From: Flaccisagitta enflata
Taxonomy: Eukaryota; Chaetognatha; Sagittoidea; Aphragmophora
Length of the DNA stretch: 64,000 nucleotides
Assembly (NCBI GenBank): GCA_965153355.1
Contig: OZ231127.1
Span: forward strand, 61,814,001 to 61,878,000
Direction of reading: 5' to 3'
Below the pieces are notes generated by a model. That model was given only the letters and a program-made list of their open reading frames with translations, did no database searches and was not told the origin of the DNA. This document shows, one piece after another, positions 38,330 through 49,283 of this stretch. Position 1 is the stretch's first letter. Each line of letters opens with the position of its first letter. The position numbers and the translations under genes are program-made.

Positions 38330-38949
38330 TAGGATGAAGAAATAATAGAGAAATAAAAGCCATATTTATGTTGAGAAAGACAAGGGAAGAACTGAAGAAT
38401 ATTACCCATATTCATTAAGGGAGAGAGAAGGGAAAAACAGAGAAACAAAAACCATACTGATAAAGTGAAAAACAAGGGAAGAACTGAAAAACAAAACCCA
38501 TATTTATATAGGGAATGACAAGGGAAAGACAGTGAAACAAAAGCCATATTGATATAGGGAAAGACAAAGAGGAGCTGAAAAATACCCTCATATTCATATA
38601 GGGAAAAACAAGGGAAGAACAGAGAAAAAATGCCATATTGATATACGGTAAGCCAAACAAAAACTGAAAAACATTACCCATATTCATATAGGGAAAGACA
38701 AGGGTAGAACAGAGAAACAAAAGCTATATTGATGTAAGGGAAGATAAGGGATAAACTGAAAAATATTACCCATATTTATACAGGGAAAGACAAGGGAACA
38801 ACAAAGCAACAAAACCCATATTGATGTAGGGGAAGACAAAGGAAGAACTGAAAAACATTACCCATATTCATACAGGGAAAGACAAGTGAAGATCAGAGAA
38901 ACAAAAGCAATATTGATATGGGGAAAGACAAGGGGAGAACTGAAAAACA
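38330..38949. repeat. 46-bp two-variant tandem array, left block
   Basis: Units of 46 bp share the second half (AGGGAAAGACAAGGGAAGAAC). The first half alternates between TGAAAAACATTACCCATATT and AGAGAAACAAAAGCCATATT, giving a 92-bp higher-order unit. The same array resumes at about 40490. Confidence 0.92.
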
Positions 38950-40491
38950 GAGGTAGTGACAACCAGCGGGCTGAAATGACCCTGCCCATAGCCCCTGCCC
39001 ATTGGAAATACCATCTTATTAGGGCCATTGCCACTGCCTCTGCCTGAGATCCAACTGCTAACATGATCTCAATCACTCACCACCCCTTTTCCCACTACTT
39101 TACCACCCTCTCTCTTCTTCTACAATATTGACCCTACTTAGATAGTTGTCAGTGCTGCTGCCACTGCCTCCGCCGCCGCCTCTGCCTCTGCCTCTGCTAC
39201 AACAAATCTGTCTACATGATCTCAATCTCCCGCCGCCGCCTCCTCCATTTGTTTTGTATCATGGGTATTTTCATTGTAGAGATTACTTTCAGCTGCTATT
39301 ATCTCTTAACCGCCGCCGCCTCCTCCCTGCTGCTGCTGCTCCTCCTCCTCCTCCTCCGCCGCCGCCGCACTCCTCCTCTTCCTTCTCCGCCACCGCCGCC
39401 GCCGCCCTCCTCCTTTTCTCCGCTGCCGCTGCCGCCTCTTCTCCTCCTCATCCTTCTCCGCCGCCGCCGCCGCCGCCTCCACTCCTCCTCGTCTTTCTCC
39501 GCCGCCGCCGCCTCCACTCCTCCTCGTCCTTCTCCGCCGCCGCCGCCGCCGCCTCCTCTCCTCCTCCCCTTCTCTGCCACCGCCGCCGCCTCCTCTCCTC
39601 CTCGCCCTTCTCCGCCACCGCCGCCGCCTCCACTCCTCGTCCTTCTCCGCCGCCGCCGCCGCCTCCTCTCCTCCTCGTCCTTCTCCGCCGCCGCCTCTTA
39701 CCTCCTCCTTCACTGCCACCTCCTCTCCTCATCCTCCTCCTCCTCCTCTTCCCACTCTGCTGTCGCCGCCGCCGCCGCCGCCGCCGCCTCCTCCTCCTCT
39801 GCCGCCACTGCCTCCTCCTCCTCCTCCCCAACTGCCGCCGCCGCCGCCTCCTTTACAAAAAAAAATCAAATTTAAAAAAATTTAAAGAACATTTTATAAA
39901 ATATAAAAAAAAAGAATCAAATTTAAAAGAAATCAAATGAAAGAAATGAAAAAAAAAAAAAAAAAAGAAAAAGAAAATCTAAAAAAAGTATTTGAAATGA
40001 ATTAAAAATAATAATAAAAATTCAAGAGAAAGGAGTGGCGGCGCGGCGGAGGCGCAGGCGCGCGGCGGCGAGGGAGGGAGGAGGAGGAGGCGGTGGCGCA
40101 GCAGCAATGAGGAGGAGGATGCTAGGCGGAAAAGGAGGAGGAGGCGACAGGGGAGGAGGAGGCGGCGGTGGTTGTGGGGGAGGAGGCGGCGGCGGCGGCG
40201 GAGGAGGAGGTTGAGGAGAGGAGGTGGTGGCAAGGGAGGAGGAGGAATGAGGAGGCAGTGGTGGTTGAGGAGGAGGAGGATGTGGAGGTGGGAGAGAATT
40301 TTTTTTTCACTTTAATGGTGAGGAAGATGTGTACTACACATTGTGTAGCAGCATGGGAGGGGGCAACAAAGCTCGTGAGGGCGGCGGTGGCAGGAGGGGG
40401 GCTATAACAGTGGAGGCAGAGGCGGCGGTGGCAGATCCACTGTTATTTTTGAGTCAAATTTGAGACAGACCACTGGGAGTCAATGGGTGGA
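38950..40491. other. Insertion-like block splitting the 46-bp array, with GCC/GGC inverted tracts
   Basis: The array stops after GAAAAACA (38942-38949) and resumes at GAAAAACA (40492-40499). This is compatible with an 8-bp duplication, but the motif is also part of every second array unit. Inside, 39160-39855 is CCG/CCT-rich on the plus strand and 40035-40440 is GGC/GGA-rich, separated by an A-rich spacer. No end repeats are convincing. Pro/Arg/Ser-rich frames of over 200 codons are compositional. Confidence 0.55.
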
Positions 40492-42125
40492 AAAACAATA
40501 CCCATAGTCATATAGGGAAAGACGAGGAAAGAACTAAAAACATTACCCATAATCAAACAGGGAAACACAAGGGAAGGATAGAGAAACAAAAGCTATATTG
40601 ATAAGGGGGAAGATAAGAGAAGATTTGAAAAACATTACCCATATTCATATAGGGAAAGACAAAGGATGAACAGAGAAACAAAAGCCATATTGATGTAGGG
40701 GCAGACAAGAGAAGAACTGAAAAACATTACCCATATTCATATAGAAAAAGACAAGGGAAAAACAGAGAAACAAAAGCCATAAAGATGTAGGGGAAGACAA
40801 GGGAAAAACTGAAAAACATTACCCATATTCATACAGGGAAAGACAGGGGAAAAAATGAAAAACATTACCCATATTCATATAGGGAAAGACAAGGGAAGTA
40901 CAGAGAAACCAAAGCCATATTGATGTAGGGGAAGACAAAGGATGAACTGAAAAATATTACACATATTCATATAGGGAAAGACAGGGGAAGAACTGAAAAA
41001 CATTACCTATATTCATACAGGGAAAGACAAGGGAAGAACAGAGAAACAAAAGCTATATTGATATAGGGAAAAACAAGGGAAGAACTGAAAAACATTCCCC
41101 ATATTCATATAGGAAAAGACAAGGGAAGAATTCAAAAACATTTCCCATATTCATACAGGGAAAGACAAGGGAAAGATAGAGAAACAAAAGCCATATTGAA
41201 ATAGGGGAAGATAAAGGAAGAATTGAAAAACATTACCTATATTCATATAGGGAAAGACAAGGGAAGAACAGAGGAACAAAAACCATATTGATGTAGAGGA
41301 AGACAAGGGAAGAACTAAAAATCATTACCCATATTTGTATAAGGAAAAACGAGGGAAGAAGAGAGAAACAAGAGCTATATTGATGTAGGGAAAGACATGG
41401 GAAGAACGGAAAAACATTACCCATATTCATACAGGGAAGAACTGAAAAACATTACCCATATTTATATAGGGAAAGACAAGGGAAGGACAGAGAAACAAAA
41501 GCCATGTTCTTATAGGAATAGACAAGGGAAGGACAAGGGAAAGACAGCGAAAAACAAAACCCTAGGGAAAGACAAGGGAGGAACAGAAAAACAAAAGCCG
41601 TATTGATGTAGGGAAAGACAAGGGAAGAACTGAAAAACATTGCCTATGTTAATATAGGGAAAGACAAGGAAAGAGTTGAAAAACATTACCCCTATATATA
41701 TATGAGGAAAGACAAGGTAAGAACTGAAAAAATTACCCATATTCGTATAGGGAAAGACAAGGGAGGAACAGAGAAACAAAAACCATATTGATGTAAGGAA
41801 AGACAAGGGAAGAACTGAAAATCATTACCCATATTCATACAGGGAAAGACAAGGGAAGAACTGAAAAACATTACCCATATTTGTATAGAGAAAAACGAGG
41901 GAAGAAGAGAAAAACAAGAGCCATATTGATGTAGGGAAAGACATGGGAAGAACGGAAAAACATTACCTATATTCATATAGGGAAAGGTAAGGGAAGAACT
42001 GAGAAACATTACCCATATTCTCATAGGGAAAGACAAGGGAAGGACAGAGAAACAAAAGCCATGTTCTTATAGGAATAGACAAGGGAAGGACAAGGGAAGG
42101 ATAAGGGAAAGACAGCGAAAAACAA
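40492..42125. repeat. 46-bp two-variant tandem array, right block
   Basis: About 35 units continue the array of 38330-38949, with the same alternation and scattered deletions (for example a compressed unit near 41520-41560). Minus-strand frames reading as Phe/Ser/Leu-rich peptides come from the repeat. Confidence 0.92.
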
Positions 42126-42230
42126 AACCCTACTTTCAAAGAGAGTGGAGAGTGGAAGGAAAAAAAAGAAAAAAAAGAAAAAACAAAACAGAAAAACATT
42201 TTGTGGAGCTATAGTGAAATGCTTAACGCA

Positions 42231-42238
42231 ATTCACAA
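42231..42238. repeat. 8-bp target-site duplication, left
   Basis: ATTCACAA directly precedes the terminal inverted repeat and recurs exactly at 48083-48090. The bases beyond differ (A before, T after), so the duplication is eight. Confidence 0.9.
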
Positions 42239-42381
42239 TAGACGTCGGGAAAATATCAAAAAATCGTAAAAACCCCTCAACCACCGGCTCAAATGATGAC
42301 CAGATGTGTTGTTATGAAATAACAATCAAAAAAAGTCCTTAACTTTGAATATCCTATCAACGGAAAAAATAATGCGTCAAG
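42239..42381 (+). repeat. Left terminal inverted repeat, 143 bp
   Basis: It starts TAGACGTCGGGAAAATATC and ends GCGTCAAG. Every base equals the reverse complement of 47940-48082 in my base-by-base comparison. Inside it, weaker inverted similarity continues: AGAATCCAAATCTGGCGTT at about 42515-42533 and CACTTCCGGTT at 42590-42600 have counterparts near 47790 and 47719. Confidence 0.95.
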
Positions 42382-42639
42382 TACTACAATCCACAGCAAA
42401 TTCATTCACTTTTGAGATAAATATTTGGACAAATTCTCTTATCTCTCTGCAATATCTTATATTTCTTTGGCAAAAATCTGAATTCTCTAGAGAATCTGAC
42501 GTAATTTTCCACGTAGAATCCAAATCTGGCGTTAAAAATGAGTTTGAATGACGCTAGATGGCGCAAAACGACGTCTTTTATCGACGCGCCACTTCCGGTT
42601 CTGGTGAAATTGCTGATTTGGACCGCATTTACACTTTAA

Positions 42640-42700
42640 GACCGACAGATTGACTGACTGACTGACAGACAAAGCCTCTCAAAGTCGCGAGTAAGTGGCA
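42640..42700 (+). mobile_element. Family A right-end fragment
   Basis: GACCGACAGATTGACTGACTGAC, then AAAGCCTCTCAAAGTCGCGAG. The head is absent. Confidence 0.5.
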
Positions 42701-42907
42701 AAAACCTTTAACACTATTTGATGAGTATCGCCTTTCATCCAGTACCCGATACAAAAAACAAAAGAACAAAACAAAAAAAAGCAAATGATTTTTTTTTTAA
42801 ATTTCATCAATAATTTGTCGGTATTTCAAAATTTCATTAGATGTGAACGCAGTTAACTTCCAAAACATTAGTTAATATATGACCACAGAATGCAAAATAC
42901 AAAGCAA

Positions 42908-43950
42908 TTAAATGCAAAGTACAAAACATTTAAAACAGCTCGTATCTTTTTGACCAAACGCTTTGATAAGTCCTTTTTTTGTCTTGCGTGCTCGAGTTGA
43001 GACTTTAGCAATGGCGGCTCCGACGACAGCAAGTGTTGCTTGAAAGTGGTCTTCACTTCGCTTTCCATAGTTGCGATACAGAAATGTGCGCCGAATCATA
43101 CGCTCAGTTGCGGCATTGTCTACCGGAAGATGATGAGCAAACTTGTGTAGTTTCTGGTAATCGGGGTCCTCCGGCCAGGTTTCAACTGGTTCATCGAGCC
43201 AATTGTAGCCGACTCCGAGTGTAGCGAAAAAGTGTGGGGATTGTTCACCAATTCGTGAGGCAAGCGTTGATTTGGGTTCGAGAGCTGTCATCTTCATAGC
43301 TCCTTGCCGTAAACCATCTTTTCGTACAGATTTCATGGCCTTCAATGATTTGTAAACAGTAGAATACTTTCATTTCCTAAAATGCCTACATTTCTGCCTA
43401 TCTACCTTTGTTTAATCATTTGATGATTAGTGTGCAAAACTTAATTTTTAAAATCTGTATGAATTTTTAGTTGCAGACAAGCAAATCTATACGAGGCTTT
43501 GTCCGTCTGTCGGTCGGTTGGTCGGTCGGTCAGTCCGTAGAGGTGATCGGAAAAGTGGGAAAACAAGCTTTTTGTGTATGTGTCTGTGTTGGAAGGGGAG
43601 TTGGGAGGGGCGTTGGGTGTGGATGGGGGTTGGCTGCCCCTGCCCACCCGTCCGAAATATTGTGACCCCGCGTCACTTGTTATAAGTGTACCTCAGCAAC
43701 TCGTAAACGTTCTGTGTAAGTGACAAGCGACGATGTGAGTACGAGGGGTGTAATCTCCTCGGATAAAAACCACAGATGATTCTGCAAACGCTTTTCAGCG
43801 GCATCAATTAGTGGCGGACTATGAGGACGGAGGCTTTGGAGATCTCTGTAGAGCTGCAGTTGATGAAACGCAGCGTCGGCGCCATTTGTGTTGAGAAACC
43901 AGAATTTGACGATTGCCAGTACGAGAATCAAGTTGATCCGCGTGAGTGCT

Positions 43951-44007
<57 letters not shown>

Positions 44008-46772
44008 AGACGCAAGCATGCAAAACATAATAACATAAATTTAGTCTCATTCACACATCTGTAAAAGCTACCCTTCCATATGCCTGCGTTTCTTGAACTT
44101 TGAAAGTGCCTATTGTTCATTTGTTCATGTTTACAGGAATTCAATTTGAAAGGTCGGACGCATGCGGCGTTATTTGTACAAACAAACATGTTCATAACTC
44201 ATTGTCACTTAAACATATTTGGGACCTTTATGCTATAACATAGTAGAATCAAAATTTCATGCTTCCAGTCACCATCTCTTTCAGTCGGTGTCAAAACTAA
44301 CGCCGGAACTTGCGCATTGAAAAGTTGAACTTTCATTGAGCAAATGATGGTTGTCATCCAGCGTGCTTTGGACAGACAGCCGATGTTCTTTGCAAGCTTC
44401 TTTTCTTGTCCTTCCGGTAATTCACCAAGCAATGCCTTATGTTTGTTGTTTGATAACCAAAATTATCCTCAAGTTTATTTTTTGAACGTTTATGATTACT
44501 CTATTGATTTTTAAGTACCAGAGTAGCTAAGGCAAGTGATACGTAGTCGCCTCGCAACTGATCCCGATCAAAGATGACTGCTTTGCAGGCCGCCACCACT
44601 TCATCCACCATCCTTCTTATCGCTGGATCATCAGGGATCTCCAACTTTTCCACCTGATGTGAAAAAAAAATGTTGTCATATGTTTTAAATAGGAGTTTTC
44701 TTTGGGAAAATTACAGAATGAGTAAGAGGTTTGTTGGTTGATAAGCTTAGTGATTTCATGAATATTGATATGTATGCCTGTCAGTTCTTTAATCCACAAT
44801 AAAATACATTCTTTCTATTCACTATCTCTGCCTATTTGCCTGAAAGTGCTAGTTAAAAAAGGCTATATTTGATTACATTTGAACAATCTGGTTCAAAGCC
44901 TTCGTCGTTGAAAAACTTTTTGAACCGCTTGGCCCAATCTTCCTCCGGAGAAGTTGTTGGCCCAAATTCCACGCGAAAGAGAGCATCCTCCAGCCGCTCC
45001 GTGACGTGCTTCGTGCAACCGATTCCTGGCACTTTCTGCTCGAATGAATCCTCGACAAGTTTCGCTGCTCCGCCTTTTGGTCCTAATGTGGAATTTTACT
45101 TTTGTTTTAATAGCTGACAACGGAGAGCTCCTTTTTAGCTACATGCTCGATATTGGCGGTTGTCAATTACATCATTTTAAAGATATTACAAAGTCAAAAG
45201 TCATTTTTGTATGTTAAAAGGTCTAAGATGGCAATTTTTTTCACCCTCATTTAAATGACTAAAATTACCCGAGTTAGTTGTGGTCGTATCCCATACAGTG
45301 AGACACGGCTTCGCCTCACCCTCATCTTTTCCTATTCCCCATGATTTGGTTTCTTTCATCACAGTATCCCTGATTGACGCGGCTTTCCCGTTTGGAATCT
45401 TGAATGAGCCAAGCATATGTGGCGGACGGTCGTCACCAGCTGCTAGGATGGGCATTCGTATTTGGTCCTGGCCGTCTTTGTCCATCTTCTTTTCATCCCA
45501 CATCAAAACTAATGGATTGGGAGGCGACCATTTCTCCTTTTCAACCTTTGCCGTGTTTAAGGCCGTATTGCCGCACTGATCTCGTACGTTGTCGGAGTTG
45601 AGATAGTAATTCTCGATCTTTCCACCAGACTCGCTTACGATGGCGCTGAAGATTTCCACCAACTCTTGCGCAGATACTTGGTTTCTCGTCATCGCGTCGA
45701 CGACTTCTTTTTTGTACAAGATATCCGGCGGCACGTACAAAGGGCTGATGGTTTTCTTCCGTTTGGCATTTTGAATGAACGTCGGATCAGCTTCCTCGCT
45801 CTCGTCAGGACTTTCCGTCTCTTCGCCAACCAACTGCTCCAAACGTTGAAGTGCGTTCTTCTGCTCTTCCTCCTCCTCCTTTGCCATATCTTCATACTTG
45901 CGTTTGTACGCCTCCGCGCTCTGCCGTCGAGCTTCTGCCTTTTTCTCCTTTTGTTCCTTAATGCGGTCTGTCCCACCAAGACTCATTGTTCGAGCGTTTA
46001 GCTGCACAAAAGATTTTGGCGTTTACCAACTATATGTATGCTACTGACTGAACATCTATCTTTTGGGTTTTTTCTCTCTGGGACTCTGTCAATCTATCAG
46101 TCTATTGATCTGTCAGTCCATTGATCTAACTGTTTGTTTATCATTTTGTCTCTCTGTCTCTCTCTAAGTCGCGCTTATTCTCATCTTTTTCTGTCAAAGG
46201 GAATTTATTGACTAACTGGCGTTGACGGTTTTACTTCCACATCAATACATGAAAGTCACCTGATCATGAACGAATTCCTCCTTCCCAAGGTTTTCTTTCT
46301 TGCTAAAAGCGGCGACACCGCCGGCATCGTAACCGCCATCTAGTTCCTTTTCGAGCTTCGCCAAATCCGCTTTGAACTCAGGTCCTTCACGCATTTGCAC
46401 AGAATAACGCCCCAGGTTCTTTTGTTTAGAGACAGAGATAAAGCTAATTGACATCTTTTGCCAAACAAGCTCAGTCGCAGTTTATCTTGAATGATTTTTT
46501 TTCTAATGTCAGACCTCATATTGGTGTAACCACTTGTTGACGTCGCGTATGACGCAGTCAATCTTTTTGGGCTTGATTCCCGCTTCTTTCCAAAAATTGA
46601 TGACGGCCTTCGATGTTTCACGAACCGCGCTGGCTTTTGTGAGGTTGAGCTGCTTGTGATTATACCAAAAATGTAAAAAAATCATGCGCTTCGTTGGAAG
46701 CTTCGCTCCACGTAGGGCTTCAATTGGAGCGTCATTTAGAAATGGAATTTTCGATGAAGCTCTGGAATCCAT
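42908..46772 (-). CDS. hAT-like transposase, eight exons, about 791 residues
   Basis: Exons on the minus strand: 46515-46772, 46260-46418, 45269-46001, 44877-45082, 44519-44653, 44240-44435, 43692-43948, 42908-43339. All introns are GT-AG (83-352 bp) and phases agree at every join. The donor of exon 6 (CTAT|GTTATA) is the least certain. Start ATG is at 46772, stop at 42908. Residues 1-86 hold LPTKRMIFLHFWYNH; there is no BED finger. Residues 150-220 are charged and coiled-coil-like, with AKRKK as a possible nuclear signal. The core has LMWDEK (D308), VWDTTTTNSG (D377), CTKH (C406, H409), KARWM (520-524), HLWFLSEE (620-627) and VDNAATERM (E727). The D-D gap of 69 and D-E gap of 350 resemble Hermes (D180, D248, E572). 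The motif set matches a widespread invertebrate family of uncharacterised proteins I know by pattern only (DTTxSNTG, ARWM, HLWYLSEE, NDxAERG). It probably cuts and pastes this element. Confidence 0.88.
43470..43682 (-). mobile_element. Family A related copy inside intron 7
   Basis: Contains GAGGCTTTGTCCGTCTGTCGG, a GGTCGGTCGGTC run, GTGGGAAAACAAGC and CTGCCCACCCGTCCG then CCGCGTCA. It matches 31425-31560 closely. It lies wholly between exon 7 and exon 8 and so does not disrupt the reading frame. Confidence 0.65.
43953..44003. repeat. (GA)n microsatellite, polypyrimidine tract of intron 6
   Basis: On the minus strand it is a (CT)n run followed by TTTAG and exon 7. It takes the place of a normal polypyrimidine tract. 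Confidence 0.9.
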
Positions 46773-47000
46773 TTTATTCTAAAAAGATTCCACTAAGTTC
46801 TAAAAAGACCTAGCTATCAGATGAGGAATAAATGACTATCAGATGATTGTAAACTGGGAAACTGTTTTTGCTTCCCCATTCTGCTCTTTGAGCTGACAGA
46901 GCTTCGCAGCATTTCTTGGTTGGAGATGGACAGAGCCACTTATTGCTTGAAGCATTGCAAAGAACAATTCGACGCCAATTGTGGAAGCGAGATGACAAAA

Positions 47001-47151
47001 AACAAGGCCGGATACACGGCTACCTTAGCTGCGTGTGGGTGGGCAGGGGCAGCAAAAAAAAAAAGCCAAGCATGATCCACTGACCGACCAACTGACAGAC
47101 CGGCCAACCGACAAACGGACAGAGCGGGTTGTAGAGTCGCGTGCACGCGAT
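47001..47151 (+). mobile_element. Family A copy, first of three within the transposon
   Basis: It opens AACAAGGCCGGATACACGGC, has GGTGGGCAGGGGCAGC and a GACCGACCAACTGACAGACC run. It ends AGAGCGGGTTGTAGAGTCGCGTGCACGCGAT. This is one of the cleanest short copies. Confidence 0.85.
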
Positions 47152-47248
47152 AAAAAAATCATGATTCATTTCACAGCAAAGGTGGCGCTTTGCTTGGGAG
47201 TGGCATTAAAAACATGAAATATTTGATTCGACATAGCGACTAGTATAA

Positions 47249-47438
47249 CCAAACCAGGCTGTATACAGGGCTGCCCCAGTCGCACTTGGGTGGGCTGGGG
47301 CACTCAAAGAAAAGGTCACTAGAGCATTTGTTCTGAAAGAGTGAGCTAAAAAAGATAAAAAATGACTAAAAAGGAATAAGGGGACTGACCAACTAACCAA
47401 CCGATCAACAGACGGAGGGACGGACAGAGGGACGAACG
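47249..47438 (+). mobile_element. Family A copy, second of three, diverged
   Basis: AACCAAACCAGGCTGTATACAGGGC and GGTGGGCTGGGGC, with a GACCAACTAACCAACCGATC run and GGACGGACAGAGGGACG. The terminal palindrome is missing. Confidence 0.65.
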
Positions 47439-47450
47439 TACTAAGCAATT

Positions 47451-47649
47451 AACAAGGCCGGATACACGGCCACCCTAGTCGCATGCAGGTGGGCAGGGGC
47501 AGTGATGGAGAAGGTCACGCGAGAATTTGGGCAGGAGCAGTGAGCTCATAACGCTGAAAAATGCTGAAAATGTAAAGTGGGGACCGACCGACCAACCAAC
47601 CAACCAACCAACGGTCATAGCGGTGTGTAGGGTTGCGTAGCGTACAACT
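47451..47649 (+). mobile_element. Family A copy, third of three
   Basis: AACAAGGCCGGATACACGGCC, GGTGGGCAGGGGCAGTG, GACCGACCGACCAACCAACC, then a tail GTGTAGGGTTGCGTAGCGTAC in which the palindrome has decayed. Confidence 0.8.
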
Positions 47650-47939
47650 ATAGATACATTCTGAACGCTTTTCCTGAATGCGCACTTGCAAAATTAGTCT
47701 TAAAAACCATTTTTTCGTTAACCGGAAGTGACGCGCGCCACTTTGACGTCATTTTTTTGCCATTTACCATCGTCAAAAAGTTTTTTTGACGCAAAATTTG
47801 GATTCTGCATAGAAATTTACATCGAATAAGGTAGTCAGCTAAGATTTTTTCCTCAAAGGAAGAAGCTTGTTCATGTTTAAAAGTAGATCCTACTAGAAAT
47901 CGTGATAATTTCTTGGTCCATCTATTCTGGCTCGTAGTC

Positions 47940-48082
47940 CTTGACGCATTATTTTTTCCGTTGATAGGATATTCAAAGTTAAGGACTTTTTTTGATTGTT
48001 ATTTCATAACAACACATCTGGTCATCATTTGAGCCGGTGGTTGAGGGGTTTTTACGATTTTTTGATATTTTCCCGACGTCTA
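47940..48082 (-). repeat. Right terminal inverted repeat, 143 bp
   Basis: Exact reverse complement of 42239-42381, ending CCCGACGTCTA at 48082 and flanked by ATTCACAA. Confidence 0.95.
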
Positions 48083-48090
48083 ATTCACAA
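48083..48090. repeat. 8-bp target-site duplication, right
   Basis: ATTCACAA, identical to 42231-42238. Confidence 0.9.
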
Positions 48091-48606
48091 TCACGAGTAA
48101 TTACATTTGTCACGCAAGATTGCTGATAACGACCTACGCAATCATTTCACATTTCGTGTTAAGAATGTAAAAGCAAGAACAGCAAGAGGAGACAAGGGAC
48201 GGCCGAAGAGGAGGCAAGGGACAAGGGGGGGGGGGTGGAAACTTGAAAGGACATGGGAAGTTGATGGAGAGAGAGGCGGGAGCATGGCACGGTAAATGAG
48301 AGGGAAGCGGAATCCACTTCAATTGAGGAGGAAGATCGGAGGATGGAGGGTTGGATTTGGAGGAGGAAAATGAATGAAGTGGATGAGATCCTTCACTAAG
48401 GAAGGGAGCTGATGAGGCGAAGAGGGGGGGGGGGGAGAGCGGAGAGGTGATGGGGGTAATGCGTTGCAAAAAAATGAATATGAAATGTGAGACAAAATAC
48501 GAAAACGTTGAATATGGGGGAAGAAATAAAAGAAAATTGAATTGAATTCATTAGAAAAGGTTAAATCGTGAGACTGAATATATTCTTTATAATGGAAGTG
48601 AAAATA
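48091..48606. other. No gene seen
   Basis: Purine-rich sequence with G runs at about 48228-48236 and 48425-48434. No supported exon. Confidence 0.5.
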
Positions 48607-49204
48607 AACAAGGCGAAGTTGGGGCCAATATGTGTGCCTTGGCCTTGCTGATTAGGAATTTATGAATGAATAATTGAATGAAAGAATGAATAAATCTCCA
48701 AATACCAAAACATATCATAAATAAAAACAAACATAACTTAGATGTAACTCAAATTTTCTCTTTACATACACCGTGACATAAGCTCTCAAAGTTCCAAGAC
48801 ATGGAGCAAACAGCACATGACCCCTCTTTTCTATCAATATGAGTCTATGACATTCGGTATCAAGTTATTCATTCATTCATTCATTATCTTTATTCACTTG
48901 CAAGCAAATCTAGGCGGCTTCCTCCGCCGACTGGTCCGTGATGGATAATTGTTTCAAGTGCACGTCAGGTTTTTAAAGAAGAGGTTCATGACCAATATGT
49001 TCGCCACGCTTGAGAATAAATGAATGAATGTTTTTGATGAATGAACGTTTTGAATGAATTAATGATTGAATAAATGGAATAATGCATAAATGAACGACTG
49101 AATGAAAGTGAAAGTGCGACATTGGAATCGTCCGTTTTGCGCGGTATAAACGATCGCGTGACGGACAGACTAACCGACCAACCGACTGACCGACCGACGC
49201 ACAT
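48607..49204 (+). mobile_element. Family A copy of the GAAT-array subfamily
   Basis: It opens AACAAGGCGAAGTTGGGGCC, has GAATGAATAATTG simple repeats, (ATTC)n near 48863-48885 and degenerate GAATGAACG text. It ends GCGTGACGGACAGACTAACC then GACCGACCGACGC. Confidence 0.65.
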
Positions 49205-49283
49205 ATAAAGGAGACATGAAAGGACGAGAGGAGGAAAGAAGAGACAAAAAGAGTCAAGAGACATGAAGAGAAGTCAATGGAAA

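Larger units (their letters stand above)
42239..48082 (-). mobile_element. Apparently complete hAT-like autonomous DNA transposon, 5844 bp
   Basis: The element is bounded by perfect 143-bp terminal inverted repeats starting TAGACGTCGGG and by an 8-bp target duplication. It contains one intact eight-exon transposase-like gene on the minus strand (42908-46772). Between the gene start and the right repeat lie three family A copies (47001-47649); a family A tail fragment also lies near 42640-42700. The 8-bp duplication and D-D-E spacing favour hAT; the long terminal repeats and lack of a BED finger are unusual for it. The identical ends suggest recent movement or recent conversion between the ends. 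Whether it can still move is not known. Confidence 0.88.

Noticed and set aside
39146-39940. 264-codon Pro/Leu/Ser-rich frame and overlapping Arg/Gly-rich frames on both strands
   Set aside because: CCG/CCT composition keeps all frames open; it is simple sequence.
43819-44195. Separate gene reading through the CT tract next to exon 7
   Set aside because: The upstream part (44004-44195) is intron 6. The conserved motifs begin only after the TTTAG acceptor at 43948.
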